Positions 6,438 through 12,768 of a DNA stretch of 12,768 nt are shown here, piece after piece (within the stretch, counting starts at the first letter, position 1; each line of letters starts with the position of its first letter). Where the stretch lies: contig JBEKHI010000240.1 in NCBI GenBank assembly GCA_050012355.1, positions 1 to 12,768 on the forward strand, given 5' to 3'. The notes beneath the pieces are model-generated. The model was not told where the DNA came from. It did not search any database and saw only the letters and a list, made by a program, of their open reading frames with translations. Source of the stretch: JBEKHI01 sp050012355 (lineage in GTDB: Bacteria > Actinomycetota > Actinomycetes > Streptosporangiales > Streptosporangiaceae). The position numbers were made by a program, and so were the translations under genes.

Positions 6438-7463
6438 ATGAAAGCCGTTGTCTACGACTCGCCGCGCAGTTTCACCATCACCGAGATCCCGACACCGCAG
6501 CCGAGACGGGGTGAGGTGCGCGTACGAGTGCAGCAGACAGGGATCTGCGGAACCGACCTCCATATCCACAACGGCAAGTTCTTCGCCGAGTTCCCGCTGA
6601 CCCCCGGCCATGAACTCGTCGGACCGGTGGACGCCCTGGGCGAGGGCACGGAGGGATTCCGCGTCGGCGAATACGTCGCGGTCAATCCCAACATGAACTG
6701 CGGGCATTGCGAGTACTGCCGGACCGGACGGACCTTGATGTGCGTCAACCTCAAGGGGCTCGGTACGAACTGGCCAGGGTCATTCGCCGAGTATGTCGTG
6801 GTTCCTGCCAACCTGGTGTTCTCCGTGGACGGCATCGACCCCGATACGTCCGTGTTCACGGAGCCTACGGCGTGCGCCATGCATGGCGTGGAGACGCTGA
6901 GTCCGCCGCCGGGGAGTTCGGCCCTGGTCTTCGGCGCGGGTCCAACCGGCCTGCTATTGGCCCAGCTCATCGCGCGTGGCGGTGCTGTCAGCGTGACGGT
7001 AGCGGCGTCGTCGGCCTTTAAGCTCAGGCGGGCCGAGGCTCTGGGAATCGACGGGACATTCCTGATGGATCGCGGGGATCTTGCCGGTGACGCCGCCAAG
7101 CTGAAGGCGGCACACGGCGGTTTCGACGTCGTGGTTGATGCCACCGGTTCGGCAGCCGTGTCGGAACAATGCGTGCCGCTGACCCGGAGCGGCGGAACCG
7201 TGATGTTTTACGGCGTGACCGAGCCCGAAGACCTCGTGCGCGTCAGCCCCTACGATGTGTTCCGTCGCGAGATCACGATCAAAGGGTCCTTCGCGGAGAT
7301 CGATTCGTTCCCCGCCGCGATCGCGGCACTGCGGACCGGGCGTGCGCGTACCGACGGCCTCATTACGCACCGCTTCAAGCTCGATGATTACGCTGGCGCC
7401 CTTGACGCGCTGCGAAGCGACCGGACGGTTCACAAGATCATCATCGACTGCTGGCAGAAGTGA
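6438..7463 (+). CDS. Zinc-dependent MDR alcohol/polyol dehydrogenase 1
   Basis: This 341-residue cytoplasmic enzyme is of the medium-chain dehydrogenase family. Catalytic zinc ligands are C37 (GICGTDLH) and H58-E59 (PGHEL), with a further acidic ligand in FTEPTACAMHG. Structural zinc cysteines are C88, C91, C94 and C102. The cofactor fold carries VFGAGPTGLLLAQ. After it comes VTVAASSAFKLRRAEA, with no acidic residue at the end of the second strand and basic residues nearby, which suggests NADP rather than NAD. It probably oxidises a polyol to a ketose, resembling the D-arabinitol/sorbitol dehydrogenase group. The exact substrate is inference. AGGAG (6429-6433) precedes the ATG by 4 bases. Its TGA overlaps the kinase start (GTGA). 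Confidence 0.88.
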   Translation: MKAVVYDSPRSFTITEIPTPQPRRGEVRVRVQQTGICGTDLHIHNGKFFAEFPLTPGHELVGPVDALGEGTEGFRVGEYVAVNPNMNCGHCEYCRTGRTLMCVNLKGLGTNWPGSFAEYVVVPANLVFSVDGIDPDTSVFTEPTACAMHGVETLSPPPGSSALVFGAGPTGLLLAQLIARGGAVSVTVAASSAFKLRRAEALGIDGTFLMDRGDLAGDAAKLKAAHGGFDVVVDATGSAAVSEQCVPLTRSGGTVMFYGVTEPEDLVRVSPYDVFRREITIKGSFAEIDSFPAAIAALRTGRARTDGLITHRFKLDDYAGALDALRSDRTVHKIIIDCWQK

Positions 7464-8974
7464 ACGCCGGTCCGGTCTGCACGTTGGGTATCGACCTGGG
7501 GACCAGCTCGGCCAAGGCGGTGGTGATCGATACCGGAGGCAAGGTCCTGTCTCAGGCGTCCGCCGGCTACGCCGTGACCTCGGCGAGGGCCGGGTACGCC
7601 GAGAGCGAGCCGGCCCACTGGTGGAACGCGGTGACGTCCTGTGCCCGCGAGGCCGTCCACGCGGCTGGCGCTCAGCCCTCAGCGATCGGATTGTCGGGCC
7701 AGATGCACGGTCTGGTGATGACGTCACGCGAGGGCGTGGCGCTACGCCCGGCCCTGCTCTGGCCCGACAGCCGTGCGACCGGTACCCTCCGCGCTTACCA
7801 GCTACTCGGCTCTCGCGTGCTGGGCAGGCTGGCCAACCCGCTGGCCCCCGGCATGACCGGACCGCTGCTCAAGTGGATCGCCGAGAACGAACCGCGCACG
7901 TACCGGGACACCCGCTGGGCGCTGCAGCCCAAAGACTGGATACGGGCCCGCCTCACGGGCGAGTTCCATGCCGAGCCAAGTGATGCTTCGGCGACGCTGC
8001 TCTATGACTTGACGGGCAACCGCTGGGACCTTGAGGCGGTCAGCGCGCTGGGTCTGGATGCCGCCTTGCTGGCGCCGCTGCTGCCGTCGTCAGGAGCCAC
8101 TGCCGGCCAGCTCACGCTGGCGGCCGGGGCCGAGCTCGGGCTGCCCGCGGGCATCCCCGTCGCGGCCGGGGCCGCCGACACGGCCGCTGCCGCCCTCGGC
8201 AGCGGCGTCGTCGGCAGCGGTGACATCCAGCTGACCATCGGCACTGGCGCGCAGGTCATTCGCCCGGTGACCGCACCGGTCAGCCGGGCTGACGCCGGGA
8301 TCAACCTTTACCGGTCAGCGACCCCCGACGGCTGGTACCACATGGGCGCCACCCTTAGCGCTGGGCTCAGCCTCAATTGGGTGCGAGAGATCATGAACGC
8401 CACCTGGGATGAGCTGTACGCGAGCGCCGAGCATCCGGGTCAGCCTCACGACCCCATCTTCATCCCGCATCTGTCCGGCGAACGCACGCCGTATACCGAT
8501 CCGGCGCTGCGCGGTTCCTGGACCGAGTTGTCGATGGCCGCCGACCGGACGTCGCTTCTGCGGTGCGCGCTCGAGGGAACCGCGTTCGCCATCCGCGACG
8601 CGCTGGATACCTTGCTGGCCGGTGACCGCCCGCCGCTTCTGCGGCTAGCGGGCGGAGGCACCCTGGCCGCCGCCTGGCGGCAGTTGCTCGCGGATGTGCT
8701 GGGGTTGCCGCTGTACGCCGTGGACGTGCCCGCCGCGTCCGGCCGGGGAGCGGCGCTCCTGGGAGCCCACGCCGCGGGCCTGCTGAGTTTCGCCGATATT
8801 CAGGGGCCGCTGGCACCGTCGGCCCGCTTCGTGGCCGAACCGGACCAGGCGGCGGCCGCCTTCCACGCTGAACGCCACACGAGGTTCCGGCGGATCATCG
8901 CCGCCCTCAAGACCGCCCAGATATCCACCGAACGGGCAGGCGGGCCCGCGGACTGGGAGGAAGGAACAGTATGA
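7460..8974 (+). CDS. xylB: FGGY-family carbohydrate kinase, xylulokinase-like
   Basis: This 504-residue protein is of normal family length and has two FGGY domains. The N-terminal phosphate-binding segment is GIDLGTSSAKAVV (from residue 10, D12). The GLSGQMHG motif (77-84) is characteristic of xylulokinases. Further family motifs are LLWPDSRA, PKDWIRARLTGEF and GAADTAAAALGSG, with the probable catalytic base at D240. The C-terminal part has LRLAGGGTLAAAWRQLLADVLGLPL. The expected reaction is ATP-dependent phosphorylation of D-xylulose to D-xylulose 5-phosphate, feeding the pentose phosphate pathway. Other ketoses are possible. The GTG start overlaps the preceding TGA and has only a weak ribosome binding site, so coupling is likely. 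Its own TGA overlaps the next ATG (ATGA, 8971-8974). Confidence 0.88.
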   Translation: MNAGPVCTLGIDLGTSSAKAVVIDTGGKVLSQASAGYAVTSARAGYAESEPAHWWNAVTSCAREAVHAAGAQPSAIGLSGQMHGLVMTSREGVALRPALLWPDSRATGTLRAYQLLGSRVLGRLANPLAPGMTGPLLKWIAENEPRTYRDTRWALQPKDWIRARLTGEFHAEPSDASATLLYDLTGNRWDLEAVSALGLDAALLAPLLPSSGATAGQLTLAAGAELGLPAGIPVAAGAADTAAAALGSGVVGSGDIQLTIGTGAQVIRPVTAPVSRADAGINLYRSATPDGWYHMGATLSAGLSLNWVREIMNATWDELYASAEHPGQPHDPIFIPHLSGERTPYTDPALRGSWTELSMAADRTSLLRCALEGTAFAIRDALDTLLAGDRPPLLRLAGGGTLAAAWRQLLADVLGLPLYAVDVPAASGRGAALLGAHAAGLLSFADIQGPLAPSARFVAEPDQAAAAFHAERHTRFRRIIAALKTAQISTERAGGPADWEEGTV

Positions 8975-10488
8975 CCAGTTTGACCGAGGAGACCCTGACC
9001 CAGCTGAACGCCGACGTATCCCTTCCTCGTTACGATCGCCGCGACGTTACCACCGGAATCGTTCATATCGGTGTCGGCAATTTTCACCGCTCTCACCAGG
9101 CGATGTATATCGACACGCTGATGAACGGCGGCGTGGCGATGGACTGGGGCATCTGCGGTATTGGCGTGCAGCCATCCAATGCGAGGATGCGTGATGTGCT
9201 GGCCGCCCAGGATGGCCTGTATACCCTGGTCATCCGCCATGGTGACGGCACCTGGGACGCCCGCGTGATCGGGTCGGTCGTCGAGTACCTGTTCGCGCCC
9301 GACGATCCAGAAGCCGCCATCGAGAAGATGGCCGCGCCGGCGACCCGGATCGTGTCGCTCACCGTCACCGAAGGCGGCTATAACCTCAGCGCCGTCACGG
9401 GTGAGTTCAACGCGTCCGATGAGCTGGTCGCGGCCGACCTGCGTCCGGGAGCAGTACCGCGCACCGTTTTCGGGTTGGTGACCGAAGCGCTGGCTCGTCG
9501 TCGCGCGCGCGGCATTCCCGCCTTCAGCATCCTGTCCTGCGACAACATCCAGGGCAACGGCCACGTGAGCCAGCGTGCGTTCACGGCGTTCGCGCGGCTG
9601 CGCGATCCTGAGCTAGCCGACTGGATGACCGGCCACGTCCGGTTCCCCAACTGCATGGTCGACCGCATCACGCCCAAGACGACCGAAGAAGACCGTGCTG
9701 AGCTCAGCCGCCGGTTCGGCATCGACGATCAGTGGCCTGTGCTCTGCGAGCCGTTCACGCAATGGGTGCTCGAAGATGACTTCGCCGACGGCCGGCCGCC
9801 GCTTGAAGACGCCGGCGTACAGATCGTTCCCGATGTGGAGCCCTATGAGCTGATGAAGCTGCGGCTGCTTAACGCCAGCCATCAGGCCCTGTGCTATCCC
9901 GGCCACCTGGTGGGATACCGGTTCGTGCATGAGGTCACGACCGATCCGCTGTTCTCGCGGTTCCTGCTGGACTACATGACGCAGGAAGCGATCCCGACCC
10001 TCCGGCCCGTTCCCGGTGTGGATCTGTACCGGTATTCGAACCAGCTCATCGAACGATTCTCCAATCCCGAGGTTCGCGATACCGTGGCCCGGCTGTGCTC
10101 CAACGGATCCGACTGCATCCCCAAGTTTCTGCTGCCCGTCATAAGGCAGCGGCTCGCCGCCGGCCAGCCCGTCACCCGCTCCGCGGCCGTCGTGGCTACC
10201 TGGGCCCGCTACGCCGAAGGCGCCGACGAGAACGGTGAACCGCACGAGCTCGACGACGCCCTCGCGCCGCAGCTTCAAGCGGCGGCACGTCGGCAGCGCC
10301 GGCATCCGACCGCGTTTCTCGAGGACAACCGCACGATCTTCGGCGAACTCGCCGAAGACCCCCGTTTCACCGGGGTATATAGCGCGATCCTGACCTCCTT
10401 GCTTGAACGGGGCGTACGCCGGACTTTCGCCGACCTTGACCAATTCACGGCACTGGCTCAGTCTGGCCAGATGCCGCCCGCCGGATGA
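8971..10488 (+). CDS. Long-chain mannitol/D-arabinitol dehydrogenase family protein
   Basis: This 505-residue enzyme belongs to the polyol-specific long-chain dehydrogenases (mannitol 2-dehydrogenase, D-arabinitol 4-dehydrogenase, fructuronate reductase relatives). The N-terminal dinucleotide-binding motif is GIVHIGVGNFHRSHQAMY. The C-terminal catalytic signature KLRLLNASH places K296, N301 and H304 at the spacing of the Lys/Asn/His triad of Pseudomonas fluorescens mannitol 2-dehydrogenase. MVDRITPKTT is another family block. It needs no metal, and oxidises mannitol to fructose or arabinitol to xylulose with NAD. Placement next to a xylulokinase favours arabinitol or a dual role, as in the P. 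fluorescens mtl operon. GGGAGGAAGG lies just upstream of the ATG. The next gene follows after 12 bp. Confidence 0.9.
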   Translation: MTSLTEETLTQLNADVSLPRYDRRDVTTGIVHIGVGNFHRSHQAMYIDTLMNGGVAMDWGICGIGVQPSNARMRDVLAAQDGLYTLVIRHGDGTWDARVIGSVVEYLFAPDDPEAAIEKMAAPATRIVSLTVTEGGYNLSAVTGEFNASDELVAADLRPGAVPRTVFGLVTEALARRRARGIPAFSILSCDNIQGNGHVSQRAFTAFARLRDPELADWMTGHVRFPNCMVDRITPKTTEEDRAELSRRFGIDDQWPVLCEPFTQWVLEDDFADGRPPLEDAGVQIVPDVEPYELMKLRLLNASHQALCYPGHLVGYRFVHEVTTDPLFSRFLLDYMTQEAIPTLRPVPGVDLYRYSNQLIERFSNPEVRDTVARLCSNGSDCIPKFLLPVIRQRLAAGQPVTRSAAVVATWARYAEGADENGEPHELDDALAPQLQAAARRQRRHPTAFLEDNRTIFGELAEDPRFTGVYSAILTSLLERGVRRTFADLDQFTALAQSGQMPPAG

Positions 10489-10500
10489 AAGGAAGTCGCC

Positions 10501-11529
10501 GTGACCAGCATGCGACGCGTCGTCGTCTACCCGGGCCGGATCGCGGTCGAGACGGCCGACATTCCCTCCCCTGGCCCGAACGAGGCCCTGGTCCGCACGC
10601 TCGTGGTCGGCGTTTGCGGATCCGACCTGCACGCCGCCCACGGGCGTCACCCCTTTGTATCGCTGCCCTACCGGCCGGGCCATGAGGTCGTCGGGGTCAT
10701 CGAAACGACAGGCCCAGGCGTCGAGGGCTACACGCCGGGACAGCGGGTCATCGTGGAGCCTGACTTGCCCTGCTGGACGTGCAAAATGTGCGCCTCCGGA
10801 CGTGAGAACCTCTGCGAAAACCTGCAGTTCTTCGGCTGCGGCTATCCCCAGGGCGGCATGGCGGACCACTTCACCCTGGCCGTGGACCGCCTGCACCCCG
10901 TGCCTGACATCCTGGACGATCACACCGCGGCGCTCATCGAGCCATTGTCGACGCCCGTGCATGCCGTACGCCTCGCCGGTGACGTCGCCGGCCAGGCCGT
11001 CGCCGTTCTCGGGGCCGGAACCATCGGGTTGTTCACCCTCGCCGTACTCCGCGCCCGCGGTGCGGGGAAAATCATCAGTACTGACCCAAATCCCGGCAAA
11101 CGCCAGCGAGCCGCCGCCCTAGGTGCCGATGCGACGGTCGACGCGGGCGCGCCTGATGTCGTCGGAGAGGTGAGAAAGGCGCTCGGGGGCAGCGCCGACA
11201 TCGTGTTCGACTGCGTCGCCATCCAGTCGTCGATGGACCAGGCGATCGCCATTGCCGATAAAGGCGGGACGGTCGTTGTCGTCGGCGTCCCGTCCCGGGA
11301 AGTCACTGTCCCGCTGCCGATCGTGCAAGACCACCAGATCCGCATTCAGGGTAGTGCTACCTATCTCCCCGAAGACTACCGGGAATCGGCCGACCTGCTC
11401 CGCGCAGGAGCCGTCAGAACCGCGGACTTCGTTACCGCCACGCGGCCACTCGCTCAGGTCGCCGAGGCCTTCGAGCTTGCTTCGTCGGGCAATCACGTGA
11501 AAGTCCTTGTTGATGTTGGGGAGTCATGA
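10501..11529 (+). CDS. Zinc-dependent MDR alcohol/polyol dehydrogenase 2
   Basis: This 342-residue medium-chain dehydrogenase is clearly diverged from the one at 6438-7463. Catalytic zinc residues are C39 (GVCGSDLH) and H61-E62 (PGHEV). Structural zinc cysteines are C91, C94, C97 and C105. The nucleotide fold has VLGAGTIGLFTLAV followed by IISTDPNPGKRQ. The aspartate at the end of the second strand predicts NAD use, unlike the first enzyme. Sorbitol/L-iditol or threonine-type dehydrogenases are the nearest groups I recognise; a polyol substrate is likely from the operon. The GTG at 10501 has AAAGGAAG (10488-10495) 5 bases upstream. Its TGA overlaps the phosphatase ATG (ATGA, 11526-11529). Confidence 0.88.
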   Translation: MTSMRRVVVYPGRIAVETADIPSPGPNEALVRTLVVGVCGSDLHAAHGRHPFVSLPYRPGHEVVGVIETTGPGVEGYTPGQRVIVEPDLPCWTCKMCASGRENLCENLQFFGCGYPQGGMADHFTLAVDRLHPVPDILDDHTAALIEPLSTPVHAVRLAGDVAGQAVAVLGAGTIGLFTLAVLRARGAGKIISTDPNPGKRQRAAALGADATVDAGAPDVVGEVRKALGGSADIVFDCVAIQSSMDQAIAIADKGGTVVVVGVPSREVTVPLPIVQDHQIRIQGSATYLPEDYRESADLLRAGAVRTADFVTATRPLAQVAEAFELASSGNHVKVLVDVGES

Positions 11530-12296
11530 CCGCGGTCCGGCTGGCACCGTCTGCGCTGGTGGCACTCGATTTTGACGGCACGCTCGCACCGATATCACCA
11601 CACCCCGACGACGCACGTCCGTTCGCGGGCGTCCGCCAGGTCCTGCACGATGTGCGCGGGACCGGAGCAGCTCTCGCCGTCGTGACAGGCCGGAGCGTGG
11701 CTTCGCTGCTGCGGGTCAGCGGCTTCGATGCCGTTCCCGGCATAGTCATATACGGCCATCACGGCGTCGAACGGTGGGAGAACGGGGAGCTCCGCGCGCC
11801 GGTGCCTCCCGCTGGCATCCATGAGCTCCGCCTGAGCCTGCCCGAACTCCTGGCCAGCGTTGCTGGTGATGCCGCGATATGGATCGAGGATAAAGAACTG
11901 TCACTCGTCATCCACACTCGGCTCACCGCCGAACCGTATCGCCTTCTCGAGGTGCTGCACGCGCCGGTAACTGAAGCGGCGGCAGCCGCGGGGCTAGAGG
12001 TGCGCCCCGGCAAAGAAGTCCTCGAAATCTGCATTCCAGGTACCGACAAAGGCACCGCGATCCGTGAGCTCATCGGCGACGAGACGGCGGCAGTCTTCTA
12101 TGCGGGCGACGACGTCGGCGACCTGCCCGCCGTCCGGGAAGTGAATGCCTGGTCCGCCCGCAACGGCCGGCCTAAGCTTGCCGTCGCGATAAGTCCCTCC
12201 GGAACGGGCCCGCTCGCGGGGCTGGCTGATCTAACGGTCCCGGATCCACACAGCATGATCTTGTTGCTCCGGCAGATCATCGGGGAGGCGGCGTAG
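11526..12296 (+). CDS. HAD-family phosphatase, trehalose-6-phosphatase (OtsB)-like
   Basis: This 256-residue cytoplasmic HAD hydrolase has all motifs: motif I DFDGTLAP with D15 nucleophile and D17, motif II T54 in VVTGRS, K175 in GTDKGTA, and the metal-binding GDDVGD with D195, D196 and D199. YGHHGVERW and IEDKELSLVIHTR are typical of trehalose-phosphatase caps. By family it would convert trehalose 6-phosphate to trehalose. However, there is no OtsA synthase here, and the gene is the last of a polyol operon with a coupled start (ATGA overlap, GGGGAG just upstream). A different sugar phosphate, such as one formed by the operon's own kinase, is a real alternative. Family is confident; substrate is open. 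Confidence 0.82.
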   Translation: MTAVRLAPSALVALDFDGTLAPISPHPDDARPFAGVRQVLHDVRGTGAALAVVTGRSVASLLRVSGFDAVPGIVIYGHHGVERWENGELRAPVPPAGIHELRLSLPELLASVAGDAAIWIEDKELSLVIHTRLTAEPYRLLEVLHAPVTEAAAAAGLEVRPGKEVLEICIPGTDKGTAIRELIGDETAAVFYAGDDVGDLPAVREVNAWSARNGRPKLAVAISPSGTGPLAGLADLTVPDPHSMILLLRQIIGEAA

Positions 12297-12768
12297 CGGG
12301 TGGCCGTCTTAGAATCCTGCCTGGGTGCGAGCGGTTGGAGTCAGTACCTCGCCGACTGCCTCGACCAGCTAGCCGCCCCCTTTCCCGCGACAGCGGCGCG
12401 GGGTAATCGGCTGTGGTGATGAGCCCTTCCTGGATCGGCTGTTTCCCGCACAGCGCGCGCAGGCTTGACTCAGAGGTGAACACGCACCAAGCCCGGTGCC
12501 AGCGCTCCTGCGGGCCGCCAGCCAGCTGCCTCGATCTGGGAGTGTCATGATCATCATCGCGGGGTTCCTGAGAGCAGCCCATGTCCATTCCATGGCATCG
12601 GGAAGCTCATGGCCGTGGGGTCCGGCGAGACAAGTACGGCGAACGGCGGCCGATCACCGTCGGCCAAGACAGGCGCGGTTAGCCAGAACATGTTGAGGGA
12701 CCTTCGCCTCTGCGGGTAGCGGGCTTCCGGGTTTCCGGCTCTTCTGACGGAACTAAGGAAGTTGAATC
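12297..12768. other. Region without a convincing gene after the catabolic operon
   Basis: No intact gene with a recognisable product is visible. A weak 6-bp hairpin (12384-12389 with 12397-12402) lacks a U-tract, so I do not call it a terminator. A plus-strand ATG at 12547 with GGGAG 4 bases upstream opens MIIIAGFLR, which resembles the start of ABM-type monooxygenases, but the frame then becomes low-complexity Arg/Ala/Pro and stops at 12696. A minus-strand open frame is listed separately. AAGGAAG near 12755-12761 could be a ribosome binding site for a gene beyond the edge, but this cannot be judged here. Confidence 0.5.
12554..12766 (-). pseudogene. Possible dehydrogenase-like gene remnant (open frame entering from the right edge)
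   Basis: The minus-strand frame is open from the window edge to a TGA at 12556-12554. It includes LADGDRPPFAVLVSPDP and, after a few residues, WNGHGLLSGT. This arrangement (polar turn, FAVLV strand, then W-N-G-x-G-x-x-S-G-T) recalls the middle of acyl-CoA-dehydrogenase-like proteins, where a WxGxGxxxTGS segment follows a similar strand. The frame ends immediately afterwards, so if related it is broken. The resemblance is by eye only, and a chance open frame in GC-rich DNA is quite possible. Confidence 0.22.

Noticed and set aside
9613..10962. Long minus-strand open frame of 449 codons
   Set aside because: It is a shadow of the mannitol dehydrogenase and zinc dehydrogenase genes on the plus strand, which have clear family motifs. 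The antisense product has none.
12384..12402. Hairpin as the operon terminator
   Set aside because: Only six base pairs with a seven-base loop, about 90 bp after the stop and without a U-tract; too weak to support.
12277..12588. Minus-strand 103-codon open frame after the phosphatase
   Set aside because: Arg/Pro-rich, overlaps the phosphatase end, no ribosome binding site and no recognisable family.
12547..12696. ABM-monooxygenase-like start (MIIIAGFLR) with a ribosome binding site
   Set aside because: Only the first nine residues look right. The rest is low-complexity, and neither other frame continues the family pattern, so I do not call a gene.

Overview
The window is high-GC DNA with GTG starts, strong purine-rich ribosome binding sites and 4-bp ATGA/GTGA gene overlaps. 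It reads as an actinobacterial carbohydrate-utilisation locus. The lipoprotein signal on the sugar-binding protein fits a Gram-positive, and the LacI, CUT2-type ABC and FGGY genes are typical of soil actinomycetes. I cannot name the genus.

Layout. The minus-strand unit, read leftward from about 4300, encodes a sugar-binding lipoprotein (4148-3144), a strong hairpin (3115-3080), a LacI-family repressor (2996-1980), a YihS/ManI-like AGE-family sugar isomerase (1962-724) and a small P-loop kinase (727-179). Beyond it, at the left edge, are the first 17 codons of a second LacI-family regulator (51-1). The plus-strand unit starts at 4524: single-domain sugar ABC ATPase, RbsC-type permease, zinc MDR dehydrogenase 1, xylulokinase-like FGGY kinase, long-chain mannitol/arabinitol dehydrogenase, zinc MDR dehydrogenase 2 and an OtsB-like HAD phosphatase (to 12296). 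The last 470 bp hold no convincing intact gene, though a minus-strand open frame there may be a dehydrogenase remnant.

Regulation is the most striking part. The divergent region between the binding protein and the ATPase carries a perfect 19-bp inverted repeat (4310-4328 and 4388-4406). Each arm is a LacI-type operator with a central CG, and each overlaps a TTGACA -35 element pointing outward. A second pair of near-identical operators (120-139 and 161-180; 14 of 17 bases shared with the first pair) straddles a good minus-strand promoter in front of the edge lacI gene. This suggests one regulon, or two cross-talking LacI paralogues, at both ends of the locus.

Function (inference). A CUT2 importer brings in a polyol or sugar. 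Three dehydrogenases of two families oxidise polyols to ketoses, the FGGY kinase phosphorylates a ketose such as D-xylulose, and the AGE protein interconverts an aldose and a ketose, for example mannose and fructose. D-Arabinitol, mannitol or a related polyol fits best. The OtsB-like phosphatase and the small P-loop kinase are the parts that standard pathways do not explain.
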